Part shown: positions 36,146 through 45,558 of the stretch, one piece after another
Layout of the letters: the number at the start of each line of letters is the position of its first letter
How positions within the stretch are numbered: position 1 is the first letter of the stretch
DNA from: Candidatus Calescibacterium sp.
Lineage (GTDB): Bacteria; Calescibacteriota; Calescibacteriia; Calescibacteriales; Calescibacteriaceae
Assembly (NCBI GenBank): GCA_025060505.1
Contig: JANXBU010000006.1
Location: 301-64,300 of the forward strand
DNA length: 64,000 bases
Direction of reading: 5' to 3'
The notes under the pieces: model-generated
What the model saw: only the letters and a program-made list of their open reading frames with translations
The model's database searches: none
Told to the model about the DNA's origin: nothing
Made by a program: the position numbers and the translations under genes

Positions 36146-37235
36146 GCTTTCTTTCAGGAATTCCACTACAAAGACCAACCAAAAAGCCAGCAACAACATT
36201 ATGTGTTCCTGCATAAGAAATAAAGGTCAAAGGTATTCCTATTACAGGTAGAATTCCGGAGACCATACCAATATTTACAAATGCATGGAAGAAAATCAAG
36301 CTAACAGTTAAAATACAGGTTGTTTTTGCTATCTTGACTTCTGAAGCTATTGATTTCAGAGCCAGGAGTGTTATAAGGATCATAAATAGTATTATTGTTA
36401 TTGTTGAGCCGACAAATCCTATATCTTCGGATATAGATGCAAGAGCAAAATCTGTGTGAAGATTTGGAATCCACTGACCACTTCCGTGCTCACCTTTACC
36501 GATTCCTGCTCCATACAGCCCACCAGATGCTATGGCTATTTTTGATTGAACAGTCTGATATGCTATCTCCATTGCTCTTTCCTCTTGTTCAAGCAGCCCA
36601 ATTATCCTTTCTCGGTGGTAATCTTTCAATCCATATTCCCATACAAGCGGTGCTGATAGTCCTATTATTATGAAGATCAGAATTATAAACCTAATTGGTA
36701 TTTCAGATACAAAAACTGAGACGAGAAAGACAAATAGTATAGAACCGGCGGAACCATAATCTGGATGTTTAAGTACTAAAATAGATGGTACTATTATTAC
36801 AGGTATAGATACGAGAATTTTCCACAATAGATCTTTATACGCGAGATAATAACTTGTGATCATTATTATTGGAACTTTAATAAGTTCTGTTGGGTGGATA
36901 CTCATACCTCCAATGTATATCCATCTCCTTGATCCATACTTATGTACTCCGGTGAATTCTACGAGAACCAGGAGTATGAATGATATGATAAAGGCAATTA
37001 TTCCAAATGTAAGCATCGTTCTTTCTGCTCTCCTTCCTATCAAGAACCCTATTATCAAGCTCAAAACAACAGCGATTGAGACTATTGAGTATTTCTCAAA
37101 TATCTCCTTCTGGTTGAGCTTCTGTGATATGCCTAGCATGTTTATGTTTCCAAGAGCAATAATTATACAAGAAGTGATTATTATCAGGAAGGAAACTATG
37201 TTCAGGTCTAAAAATATTTTTTTGCTACTTTGCAT
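36123..37235 (-). CDS. rodA: Rod-shape determining glycosyltransferase RodA (SEDS family)
   Basis: 370 residues, ten membrane segments. SEDS landmarks are present: GSRRWIYIGGMSIHPTELIK near residue 100, KHPDYGSAG near 160, HTDFALASISEDIGFVGS near 262 with the external acidic residues, and a C-terminal LPVIGIPLTFISYAGTHNV. RodA polymerises glycan strands with PBP2 (the gene at 12403) in the elongasome. RodA rather than FtsW is favoured by the length and the HP(T/S)E motif, though the families are close. Its 3' end overlaps the EF-hand gene. The two elongasome genes lie 22 kb apart. Confidence 0.9.
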   Translation of the reverse strand: MQSSKKIFLDLNIVSFLIIITSCIIIALGNINMLGISQKLNQKEIFEKYSIVSIAVVLSLIIGFLIGRRAERTMLTFGIIAFIISFILLVLVEFTGVHKYGSRRWIYIGGMSIHPTELIKVPIIMITSYYLAYKDLLWKILVSIPVIIVPSILVLKHPDYGSAGSILFVFLVSVFVSEIPIRFIILIFIIIGLSAPLVWEYGLKDYHRERIIGLLEQEERAMEIAYQTVQSKIAIASGGLYGAGIGKGEHGSGQWIPNLHTDFALASISEDIGFVGSTITIILFMILITLLALKSIASEVKIAKTTCILTVSLIFFHAFVNIGMVSGILPVIGIPLTFISYAGTHNVVAGFLVGLCSGIPERKPTPIKPL

Positions 37236-37274
37236 TTACTCTTTTATGTAATTCATATTGCTAGTTTCATTTTT

Positions 37275-38486
37275 TCAAAGGTAATTCCATATTTCGATTA
37301 CTTTATCTATTATTTTTTGGGCGAGTTTCCTTTTGTGTATGTTCCCGAGCTTATCAATTCTTATTCCCTCTGGGGTGTTGTATCCTATAAAGTAGTTACC
37401 GGATGATTTGGAAAAAGATTCTGGTGTGTTACCAACTATCATATCCATTCTCTTTCTTTTCATTTTATATACGGTATTTTTCTCAATATCATCTGACTCA
37501 AGAGAGAATCCAACAAGTATTTTTGTATGTTCTCTTGCGCTTTCAAGTATATCTGGAGTTCTTGTGAGTTCTATTGTCATTTTTTGCGTATCTTCTTTTT
37601 TTATCTTTCCTTTTACTTTTTTTGAAGGTTTAAAATCAGAAACAGCTGCTGAGCCAATGAACACATCTGTGGGAATGAGTTTTCTGACCTCACTCAGCAT
37701 ATCATCTGTCGATTCAACTTTTTTAGTGTTTATTATTTTTTCCGCTCCAAAAGTGTTTCCTCCGGTTACAAGATATGTTTCTGCTCCTTCCAGTGCAGAC
37801 TCCCAAGAAAGAACATAGCCCATAAATCCACTTGATGGATTTGAGATAAATCTCACATCGTCTATATATTCTTTTGTTGGACCGGCTGTTATTACAACTT
37901 TTTTATTGGAGAACCTTTTCTGAGATAGCGCGTATTCGCAGTGGAATAAGATTTTATCCAGAGATGGAAATTTCCCTTCGCCTCTTTCTCCACATGCAAG
38001 ATCACCTTCATCTGGTTGAACTACTATGTGCCCGAGTCTTTTTATCTTTTGTATGTTCTCCTGTGTTATTGGATTATGTAACATAGCCCAGTTCATTGAT
38101 GGAACAAAAACTATTGGACACGTTGAAGAAATAAGTATTGTTGTGAGCATGGTATCGCATATTCCATTGGCAAATTTTGCTATAACATTTGCAGTTGCGG
38201 GTGCTACAACTATAAGGTCAGAAGAATGTGGTAAAGTAATGTGCTCCATTCCCTCAAAGTCTATCAGAACCTTCTGACCGGTAAGAGATGAGAAGGTTTC
38301 TTCTCCAACGAACTGTGTTGCCATTTTTGACATAACAACTCTAACCTTTGCTCCGGATTTCTGAAATGATCTCAGAAGTTCTATTGATTTGTAAGCTGCT
38401 ATACCTCCACTGACGCATAGTGTTATGTTCTTTCCGTTTAGTCTTGAACCGAAAAACAGATCAGAAAAATCTATATCCTGATGCAT
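37275..38486 (-). CDS. coaBC: Phosphopantothenoylcysteine decarboxylase/synthase
   Basis: 403 residues, two fused domains. CoaC (about 15-190) is the flavin-dependent decarboxylase with GGIAAYKSIELLR and the PSMNWAM motif (a PxMN variant), and the Cys of GDLACGERGEGKF in the substrate clamp. CoaB (about 195-403) has TAGPTKEYIDDVRFISNPSS and GFSLESDD, and ligates cysteine to phosphopantothenate. Together they give 4'-phosphopantetheine for coenzyme A. It is a housekeeping gene with a TAAAAT box 7 nt before the start. Confidence 0.93.
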   Translation of the reverse strand: MHQDIDFSDLFFGSRLNGKNITLCVSGGIAAYKSIELLRSFQKSGAKVRVVMSKMATQFVGEETFSSLTGQKVLIDFEGMEHITLPHSSDLIVVAPATANVIAKFANGICDTMLTTILISSTCPIVFVPSMNWAMLHNPITQENIQKIKRLGHIVVQPDEGDLACGERGEGKFPSLDKILFHCEYALSQKRFSNKKVVITAGPTKEYIDDVRFISNPSSGFMGYVLSWESALEGAETYLVTGGNTFGAEKIINTKKVESTDDMLSEVRKLIPTDVFIGSAAVSDFKPSKKVKGKIKKEDTQKMTIELTRTPDILESAREHTKILVGFSLESDDIEKNTVYKMKRKRMDMIVGNTPESFSKSSGNYFIGYNTPEGIRIDKLGNIHKRKLAQKIIDKVIEIWNYL

Positions 38487-38493
38487 AAAAATA

Positions 38494-38499
38494 ATTTTA
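38494..38499 (-). promoter_or_regulatory. -10-like box of coaBC
   Basis: On the minus strand TAAAAT lies 7 nt before the coaBC ATG at 38486, again without a Shine-Dalgarno. Confidence 0.45.
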
Positions 38500-38599
38500 T
38501 TCCTTTCGGATTTTTGAGATTTGGAATTCTGATTTTTAGAACTTTGTTTTAATCTTTTTCTGAGTTTTACTGAATGCTTTGAAAATTTTGCTAAAAGTT

Positions 38600-38605
38600 T
38601 ATAAT
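38600..38605 (+). promoter_or_regulatory. -10 box of the lytic transglycosylase gene
   Basis: TATAAT lies 9 nt before the ATG at 38615, with TTGAAA at 38579-38584 as a possible -35 (15-nt spacer). It supports the ATG over the upstream TTG at 38579, which would lie before the promoter. Confidence 0.55.
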
Positions 38606-38614
38606 TTTTATTCT

Positions 38615-40546
38615 ATGAGGTTCCTTGTTATCGTATTTTCCATAATCCTTTCGTTAAGCTCTTTTTCACAAAAAGTTTATTCTTATGAAGAAGATCTTGA
38701 TGTTGTTGAGAATAAGATTGCGAAGTTTGCTTATGGTTTGAGATTGTTAGCTGATTACGAATTTTATGATACAGCAATATATCTTCTTGAATCAGGTGTT
38801 GATACATCTTTTTCTGAATTTGCTAAGTATTACACTGCGAGAGCATATATGTTCTTGGGAGATCTTCAAAAAGCTCGCGAGTATTTCCTATCTATCAAAA
38901 AAGATTTTATATGGTATGAATATGTTTTACAGAACATATATTTCATTTCTTTCAGGATAGGTGATTTTTCTTTGTGCAATAGATTCAATGAGTTGAAGGT
39001 GATACCAGAGAGGGGTGTTCCAGAATTTTATGAACTTTTATTTCTATGCAATGAGCGATATATTGTGGAGCTTTTAGAAAGAAACAAGGAGGCTGAGGCA
39101 CAGAAAGTGAAAGAGAGGATGAAGAATATCTTGTACCTTTACATAAGAAATATATACTCTCCGGTTGATTTTATACCATATAGGAAGTATTTAAGACGAG
39201 CTTTTGATCTTTCTTTGAGAGTTTATGGTAAGCCCCCAGCTCAGGTTATAGATCAAAAATTTAAAGAAGATATAGCAGATGTTTTGTTTAGGTCGGGAAT
39301 ATATTCAGATGTGCTTGATTGGTCGTCAGATGAGTATAAGCTGGCAAGGGCATATTTTGCATCAGCCGATTACAAAAAAGCAGTTGAATTATCTGAAAAA
39401 CTACTCCCGAAAGAGAGGGAATATGAAAGGCGGGAGAAGTTAACATACATTGCACTTGTATCATACGCACGGCTTGACAACAGAAAAATGTTCGAAAATT
39501 TAGCACTTGAATATATTAAGAACTATTCAAAGGAGCGATACGCCGGTGATCTGGCTATAAAGCTCGGTGTGGAAAAATTTTTGGATGGAGCTACGGATTC
39601 TGCTGTATCTCTCATATCTAATGCTCTGGCAAGCCCGTTTGAAGACATAAGAGAGCGTGCCAGATTTCTGCTGAGATATACATTTGGGCACAATATAAAA
39701 TCTGATCCCAAAGGTTTTCTATTTCTTATCAAAAAATATAAAGATGGACTTTCTTTTCTCAGGGTAGATAAAACTTATACCTTCGTTGAACAAAAAATAC
39801 CATCAAAATTCGCTTGGGAACTATATTTCCTCAAAATATATCTTGCAGATTCTGCTCTTTATCCTCTAACATCTTTGATAATATCAAATTCTAATTTGAA
39901 TAGAGATGATGCGCTTTTTCTATCTCAGCGTGGTTTTTCAAATCTGCTACCGTTTAAAGGAGATTTCAGATCAGTTTTGGCAGTCTGGACTCCTCCGCCT
40001 ATTTCATTTTATGATGAGCTTGACTCAGCATCGCAGAAATTCTCCGTTCCTCTTCCGCTACTCAAAAGTATAGCTCTTATTGAATCAAACTTCAATCCGG
40101 TAGCAGTTTCTCCTGCAAAAGCGATAGGACTTATGCAGATAATACCTACAACGGGAAAAGAAATTTTTTCGGATCTCGGAGTTCCTTTTTCAGTTGATCT
40201 TCTCTTTGATCCAGAGATTAACGCTAAGGCTGGAGCTTATTACTTGCAAAAACTAAAAAATGTGTTCGGTTCATGGGCTCTTGCAATAGCGGCATACAAT
40301 GCAGGACCGGGAGCAGTTTCGTCTTGGATAAAAAAATATGGTAAAGTTTACTGCGAGCTTCCAGAGATATTTATAGAAAACATACCTTACAGACAAACAA
40401 GATTCTATGTAATGCGAGCTCTTTCTTACTATCTTGAATACTCAAAAGTTTTTGGATATGAAATAAATCTAGACGAGATTTTCAGGTGCAGTTATGGTCG
40501 GTCGTATAGCGAACCGAAAGCTATAGAAATAATAGGAGAATATTGA
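38615..40546 (+). CDS. Soluble lytic murein transglycosylase (SLT domain)
   Basis: About 643 residues from the ATG at 38615. The signal peptide MRFLVIVFSIILSLSSFS directs it to the periplasm. Residues about 30-450 are helical TPR-like repeats, as in Slt70's superhelical domain. The catalytic SLT domain follows: Glu490 in ALIESNFNPVAVS, then AIGLMQIIPTTGK and AIAAYNAGPGAVSSW. It cleaves peptidoglycan glycan strands to 1,6-anhydro ends during wall growth or turnover. A downstream segment (FIENIPYRQTRFYV) is typical of the family. It is monocistronic. The TTG at 38579 was rejected as a start. Confidence 0.9.
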   Translation: MRFLVIVFSIILSLSSFSQKVYSYEEDLDVVENKIAKFAYGLRLLADYEFYDTAIYLLESGVDTSFSEFAKYYTARAYMFLGDLQKAREYFLSIKKDFIWYEYVLQNIYFISFRIGDFSLCNRFNELKVIPERGVPEFYELLFLCNERYIVELLERNKEAEAQKVKERMKNILYLYIRNIYSPVDFIPYRKYLRRAFDLSLRVYGKPPAQVIDQKFKEDIADVLFRSGIYSDVLDWSSDEYKLARAYFASADYKKAVELSEKLLPKEREYERREKLTYIALVSYARLDNRKMFENLALEYIKNYSKERYAGDLAIKLGVEKFLDGATDSAVSLISNALASPFEDIRERARFLLRYTFGHNIKSDPKGFLFLIKKYKDGLSFLRVDKTYTFVEQKIPSKFAWELYFLKIYLADSALYPLTSLIISNSNLNRDDALFLSQRGFSNLLPFKGDFRSVLAVWTPPPISFYDELDSASQKFSVPLPLLKSIALIESNFNPVAVSPAKAIGLMQIIPTTGKEIFSDLGVPFSVDLLFDPEINAKAGAYYLQKLKNVFGSWALAIAAYNAGPGAVSSWIKKYGKVYCELPEIFIENIPYRQTRFYVMRALSYYLEYSKVFGYEINLDEIFRCSYGRSYSEPKAIEIIGEY

Positions 40547-40597
40547 TTTTTCATATTAAATCTAAATTTTGACTTTCAGTGTCTGATGAACGAGTTC

Positions 40598-43500
40598 TCA
40601 GTTCTCTGAGATTTTTTCCTTAATATTTACGATTGAGTAGCCGGTTTGTTTGTCTTTTGAAACCATGAGTTTTGCGAAATATTCGGTTTTTTTCATATTA
40701 TCTACATGCGATATTATTCCGAGGTTCAGACCTTCTCCTGCTAATCTTTCAAGAGAGTTTATAACTGTTTCGAGTGAATCTTGATCTAGCGAACCGAAGC
40801 CTTCATCTATGAAGAAGCATTCAAATTTTGATTTTCCGGTCAGGCTCATTGAAAGAGATAGAGCCAAAGCGAGAGAAGAAATAAATATTTCACCTCCGCT
40901 TAAACTTTCCGGTTCCCTTTCTCTATCACTGTATAGACTATCTATTATTCTTATGTTTCCATCTTGGGACATCTTGAACGAGTATCTTCCGCTGCTTATG
41001 TCTTTAAGAATTCTTCCACCATATTCTACTATTTTTTTTGTGAAATACCAAGTTATGTAGTTTTTGAGAGACGATTTGCCAGAAGACGAGAAATCATCAT
41101 AAATGTATGATAAAACACTGTATTCGTTTTTTATTTCCTGTATTCTTGTTTCTATCTCTTTTTTCTCTTCAATCTTTTTGATAATTTCTTCTATTTCTCT
41201 TTTTATTGATCCCTTTTCTTCACTCATTTTTCTTATATAGTCGTTTAACTCATTCTTTCTCATTTCCATCTCATTTCTTATGTTCAGGTTTTCTTTGAGC
41301 TTTTTCTCAAGCTCAAATTTGGCTTTTGATATATCACAAGTTACAGATTGATTTTGAAGTATTTGCAAAATCTCTGATTCCATTGACTTCAGATTTTCTT
41401 CAATATCTTTGATTCTTGATTCATATACTAGAATTTCATTTGATATTTTGTTCTTGTCGTTCTCTTTCTCTTTAATATCGTCTTCATATTTTTTAAGTGA
41501 TTTTTCAATCTTTCTTGTAAATTCATTTGCTTTGTTTACCAGAGATATTTTGAGTTCATAGGCTTCTGTTATGTTTTTCAAGCTCTCCTGTATATTTTTC
41601 AAATCATTGTTCTTAAAGATCTCGTTATAATGTAGAATTTTCAACATTTTATCTGATGTCTCAACAAGATCTGAAAGTTCAGATTTTATTTTTCTGGCTA
41701 CTTCATTTGCATGTTCAGAGATATGTTTTTTCTCTATTTTATCTATGATTTCTTGTATGCTGTTGCGGATGTTTTCTGTGAGAGCTTTGGTTCTGTATAT
41801 ATTTTGCTTGTGTGATGGTAATTTATCTTTTATTCCATCTATTCTGTTTTGAATTTCTTTTATATCTTGTTCGGTTTCATCTAAAGATTTTGATAAAGCA
41901 CTTATCTTGCTTTTTATTTTCTCTATATCTTTTTCATAAGTAGAAAAAATGTCTTCCAATTTTATGAGATCTTCTATAATTTGTGAAGTATCTCCTTCAA
42001 AAGTGTAGGTTTCTTCGAATGGATCTTGATTTATTTTTCCCTCTATCTGTTTGAAATTTTCAATTTCCGATCCACCGATTTCATCTAAAATAAACCTACA
42101 TATTTGATTTTCTGATTCATCTAGATATCTCAATTCATCTTCTTTTGATTTCATCTGATTTTTGAGTTTTTGTATCTCTCTTCCCGTTGATTCTATTTCT
42201 CCCATGATCATTCCAAGCTCTTTCTTTAATTTGTCTTCTTCTTTGCGTTGTTTTTCTAATTCAGATTGTAGATTTTTTATTTTTGTTTCTAGTGGTGGTT
42301 TATCCTTTACAATTAGGAAGAATACATCATCAGGTGTAGTATGAGTTTTTTCTCTGAAAACATTTCCGCAAACTGGACATATATCTCCATCTTTCAGACT
42401 TTTTCTTATTTCAGATGACATCTCTTTTAGTCTTTCGCTCTCTATCTGATTTTCCAGTTCCGAGATCCTTTTTTTTAGTTCTGAAAGCTCTTGATTTTTT
42501 TCTTCTCTTTCTGTTTCAAGCTGTTTTATTCTTTTTTCTTTAGAAGATATATCATCTTTTAATTCTTTTATTCTTTCGTTGGTCATTTTTTTCTGTTTTA
42601 TTATATCAGATAATTGCTCTATGTGGTTCCTTATTTTTCTTGTCTTTTGGATATCAGGAAACTTATTTTTTTGTTCATATATTTTTTCCAGATCTTTTTT
42701 TAGATCCGAAATTTCCTTGGTTTTTTTATCTCTCAATTCAGTTTTCCTTTGAAGCTCTACTGATTTTGATAGCAGATCTTGTATATCTGTTTTTATTTCA
42801 TCTAGTCTTATTTCAGATAAATTTTTTATTTCTGTTTCAATTTCGTTTGTTTTTTCATAAACCTCCTTTATAATTTCTGTTTTCTGTTTTATCTGTTCAA
42901 TCGATTTTTCATAGGATTTTTTCTCTTCTTTCTTGTCTTCAACAAGCTTTTCGATTTTTCTTTTTTCTTCTACGTTTTGTTCAAATGTCCGAATTTTAGA
43001 GATGACTGTTTCAATTTCGAGGGAGTTCCGATCTATGTTCTGAATTTCTCTTTCTATATCCAAAAGCTTTGCGCTTTGCCTTTTTATATCAAGATCTATC
43101 TGCTTGATCTTATTCTGATTTTTTTGAATGTCTACTTCAGAAATATTTTTAAGTTCTTCGAGTCTTTGCTGGTATGACTGCTCTGAAAGCTGTATATGCT
43201 TTATACTTTTTGAAACATTTTCTTTTATGAATGAGTATATTTCATCTATTCCGGAGATTTTAAGAATTATTTCTGCTTTTTGTGAAGGAGTAGATAGTAG
43301 GAATTCGGAGAATTTTCCTTGTGGCAGAACTATTGTTCTTATGAATGATTCATAGGGCAAACCTATTATTTTGTTTGAGATATAATCAGCAGAATCTCGT
43401 AAATTCAATCTGTATTTTCTTTTTAAAGTGTCATTTTCATCTCTTTCTCTGATTTCAACTTCACCGGTTCCATTTCTGGGTATCATTCTTATTATTCTGT

Positions 43501-43780
43501 ATATTTTGTTTTTTCCACTTGTGTCTCTGATTTTGAACTCATAGTCAACAAGACATTTTGAGCAGTTGTAGTTTATGAATAGATCTTTTCTTGTTTCCTT
43601 ATTAAATCTTGGTATTCTTCCGTATAAAGCAAATGTTATAGCATCTATGATAGATGATTTGCCAGATCCGGTTTCGCCCTGAATTATAAATATTCCGGTG
43701 TTAAGTAGTCTTGAAAAGTCTATCTCTTGTCTCTTGCCATAAGAAAGAAATCCATCTAAAACAAGACGTATTGGTCTCAT
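40598..43780 (-). CDS. sbcC: SbcC-type SMC-like nuclease ATPase
   Basis: 1060 residues. The N-terminal Walker A QGETGSGKSSIIDAITFALY begins at about residue 34, the C-terminal signature SLSGGEIFISSLALALSL comes before the Walker B-like ECFFIDEGFGSLD. Between them lie some 750 residues of coiled coil interrupted by a zinc hook CPVC (Cys468 and Cys471). This layout is that of SbcC/Rad50, the ATPase half of the MR-type double-strand-break and hairpin nuclease. SbcD/Mre11, normally adjacent, is not in the window. The gene starts 4 nt after the stop of the upstream aldehyde dehydrogenase and is likely cotranscribed. Confidence 0.9.
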   Translation of the reverse strand: MRPIRLVLDGFLSYGKRQEIDFSRLLNTGIFIIQGETGSGKSSIIDAITFALYGRIPRFNKETRKDLFINYNCSKCLVDYEFKIRDTSGKNKIYRIIRMIPRNGTGEVEIRERDENDTLKRKYRLNLRDSADYISNKIIGLPYESFIRTIVLPQGKFSEFLLSTPSQKAEIILKISGIDEIYSFIKENVSKSIKHIQLSEQSYQQRLEELKNISEVDIQKNQNKIKQIDLDIKRQSAKLLDIEREIQNIDRNSLEIETVISKIRTFEQNVEEKRKIEKLVEDKKEEKKSYEKSIEQIKQKTEIIKEVYEKTNEIETEIKNLSEIRLDEIKTDIQDLLSKSVELQRKTELRDKKTKEISDLKKDLEKIYEQKNKFPDIQKTRKIRNHIEQLSDIIKQKKMTNERIKELKDDISSKEKRIKQLETEREEKNQELSELKKRISELENQIESERLKEMSSEIRKSLKDGDICPVCGNVFREKTHTTPDDVFFLIVKDKPPLETKIKNLQSELEKQRKEEDKLKKELGMIMGEIESTGREIQKLKNQMKSKEDELRYLDESENQICRFILDEIGGSEIENFKQIEGKINQDPFEETYTFEGDTSQIIEDLIKLEDIFSTYEKDIEKIKSKISALSKSLDETEQDIKEIQNRIDGIKDKLPSHKQNIYRTKALTENIRNSIQEIIDKIEKKHISEHANEVARKIKSELSDLVETSDKMLKILHYNEIFKNNDLKNIQESLKNITEAYELKISLVNKANEFTRKIEKSLKKYEDDIKEKENDKNKISNEILVYESRIKDIEENLKSMESEILQILQNQSVTCDISKAKFELEKKLKENLNIRNEMEMRKNELNDYIRKMSEEKGSIKREIEEIIKKIEEKKEIETRIQEIKNEYSVLSYIYDDFSSSGKSSLKNYITWYFTKKIVEYGGRILKDISSGRYSFKMSQDGNIRIIDSLYSDREREPESLSGGEIFISSLALALSLSMSLTGKSKFECFFIDEGFGSLDQDSLETVINSLERLAGEGLNLGIISHVDNMKKTEYFAKLMVSKDKQTGYSIVNIKEKISEN

Positions 43781-43784
43781 TGAT

Positions 43785-45365
43785 TCATAGTTTTTGCTTC
43801 GAAACTTTTCCTATTTCTTTTGCTATTTTTATCAGGCTTGACATTTTTTCCTTCAAGCTTGGGGAGTGTAGCAGATTGGTTAGAGCCAGAGAGAATTCAT
43901 ATTTTTCTTTTGTGAAAGGGTACCACCAAGGTTGTCTCATTTTTTGTCCCATTTTGTTTGTGTGAATGTGTCTTATTTGAACCATTTCAAGTAAGCCTTC
44001 TTTTCCGTGAGTTCTTCCGATTCCGGATTTTTTGGTTCCTCCCCATGGAGTTTGTGGTATTGCGTGTGTTATAAGGTTATCGTTTATCATGACAGTTGCG
44101 AAGTTGAGTTTGCTTGCGATTCTTTTTGCTTTTGTAAGATCCTTTGTCCATACAGAAGCTGTCAGGCCATATTCGGAATCATTTGCGAGTTCTATGGCTT
44201 CATCCTCTGTTTCAAATTTCATGATAGGAGCTGTTGGTCCGAATGTTTCTTCACGCACAGCTTTGAAGGAATGATCTACATCTACAAATATTGTTGGTTC
44301 AATGAAAAGTTTGTTTGTTCTACCTCCGGTAAGTACTTTTCCCCCTTTTTCTATAACGTTTTCTATGTGTTCCTTTACCTTTTCAAGCTGTTTTTCAGAT
44401 ATAACGGAACCAATATCGTATTCGTAGGGAGTTTTAGAGTATCCGACTCTCAATTTTTTTGTTTTTTCAACCATAAGATTTACAAAGTCATTGAATATCT
44501 TTTTGTGTACATATATTCTTTCTACTGATGCGCATACCTGGCCGGTATTAAAAAATGAACCAAAAACAGCAGCATCTGTTGTTATATCTAAGTCAACATC
44601 ATCAAATACTATCATTGGATCTTTCCCACCAAGTTCCATAACAACAGGTGTTAAGCTTTCAGCAGCTGTTTTCATTATTTTGGCACCAGTTGTTGTTGAT
44701 CCAGTGAAGAATATCTTATCTACACCGGATCTTACAAGCATTTCTCCTGTGTATCCATCGCCTGTTACAACTTCAAGAATACCTTTGGGAATACCTATTT
44801 CATCAAATATTTTCTTTACTGTTACCCCTGTTTTTGGTGTGAATTCAGATGGTTTAAGCACAGCTGTATTTCCAGCCATAAGAGCAATTATTATCTGACC
44901 GACAGGTATTGAAAACGGAAAGTTCCAGGGAGAAATTATACCTATGACTCCGTATGGGAAGTATTCAATTTCACTTTCTCTTCCAAGTAGCCCCCATACC
45001 CCTATTTTTATTTTTTCTCTTCTGAGTATTTTCTGTGTGTTTTTTATGTAAAAATCTGCGAGATCAAGTATAGGAAAGACATCAGATATAAGAGCCTCCA
45101 TTCTTGATACTCCTTTTTCCTGAGAAATTACTTCTGCTATATCTTCTATGTTTTTTCTTACGAATTCCTTGAATTTGTATATCCATTCCCCTCTTTCTTC
45201 AAAGGAGAGTTCCGCCCAGAACTTCTGAGCTTCTTTTGCTCTTGATACAGCTTCATCTACTTCTTTTTTCCCCATATTAGGGAATTCTCCTATTTTTTCA
45301 CCTGTTGCCGGATTTATACTTCTCAAAAGTGGAGGTCTTTCTGTGATCTCTGTTCTCAAAACCAT
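43785..45365 (-). CDS. Aldehyde dehydrogenase, semialdehyde-type, with C-terminal extension
   Basis: 526 residues. Active-site residues are Asn148 in SPWNFPFS, Glu244 in VMELGGKDP, and Cys278 in FNTGQVCAS. DSEYGLTASVWTKDL and the C-terminal GKEGLLEMVQIRHIHTNK complete the family. About 50 residues beyond the usual end (RQPWWYPFTKEKYEF and onwards) form an extra tail, as in a distinct bacterial ALDH group. The substrate is unknown; succinate semialdehyde or a related aldehyde is possible. It precedes sbcC by 4 nt. It is clearly not a recent duplicate of the ALDH at 4208. A TAAAAT box is at 45374-45379. Confidence 0.88.
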   Translation of the reverse strand: MVLRTEITERPPLLRSINPATGEKIGEFPNMGKKEVDEAVSRAKEAQKFWAELSFEERGEWIYKFKEFVRKNIEDIAEVISQEKGVSRMEALISDVFPILDLADFYIKNTQKILRREKIKIGVWGLLGRESEIEYFPYGVIGIISPWNFPFSIPVGQIIIALMAGNTAVLKPSEFTPKTGVTVKKIFDEIGIPKGILEVVTGDGYTGEMLVRSGVDKIFFTGSTTTGAKIMKTAAESLTPVVMELGGKDPMIVFDDVDLDITTDAAVFGSFFNTGQVCASVERIYVHKKIFNDFVNLMVEKTKKLRVGYSKTPYEYDIGSVISEKQLEKVKEHIENVIEKGGKVLTGGRTNKLFIEPTIFVDVDHSFKAVREETFGPTAPIMKFETEDEAIELANDSEYGLTASVWTKDLTKAKRIASKLNFATVMINDNLITHAIPQTPWGGTKKSGIGRTHGKEGLLEMVQIRHIHTNKMGQKMRQPWWYPFTKEKYEFSLALTNLLHSPSLKEKMSSLIKIAKEIGKVSKQKL

Positions 45366-45373
45366 AGTATTTT

Positions 45374-45379
45374 ATTTTA
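45374..45379 (-). promoter_or_regulatory. -10-like box of the ALDH-sbcC unit
   Basis: On the minus strand TAAAAT lies 8 nt before the ATG at 45365, without a Shine-Dalgarno. Confidence 0.4.
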
Positions 45380-45514
45380 GTCAATCTTGAAAGTAATTTG
45401 TTTTTAGAAAAATTTACCTTTATTTTGTTTTTATTTGTTTTTAGTCTTTTGTTTGCTTCTGATTTTTATTCTCCGCTTTTGAATCCGAGCATATATGCAA
45501 GTTGTATATTTATT

Positions 45515-45534
45515 AACTGATCAGAAGATCAGTT
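45515..45534. repeat. Hairpin downstream of the glycosyltransferase gene
   Basis: AACTGATC and GATCAGTT (45515-45522 and 45527-45534) are perfect complements with an AGAA loop. It sits about 25 nt past the stop of the minus-strand glycosyltransferase. The minus-strand continuation is AT-rich but is not a run of Ts, so it may be a weak terminator or an mRNA 3' end stabiliser. Confidence 0.4.
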
Positions 45535-45558
45535 TCTATCTGCTATTTGGCTTTCAGG

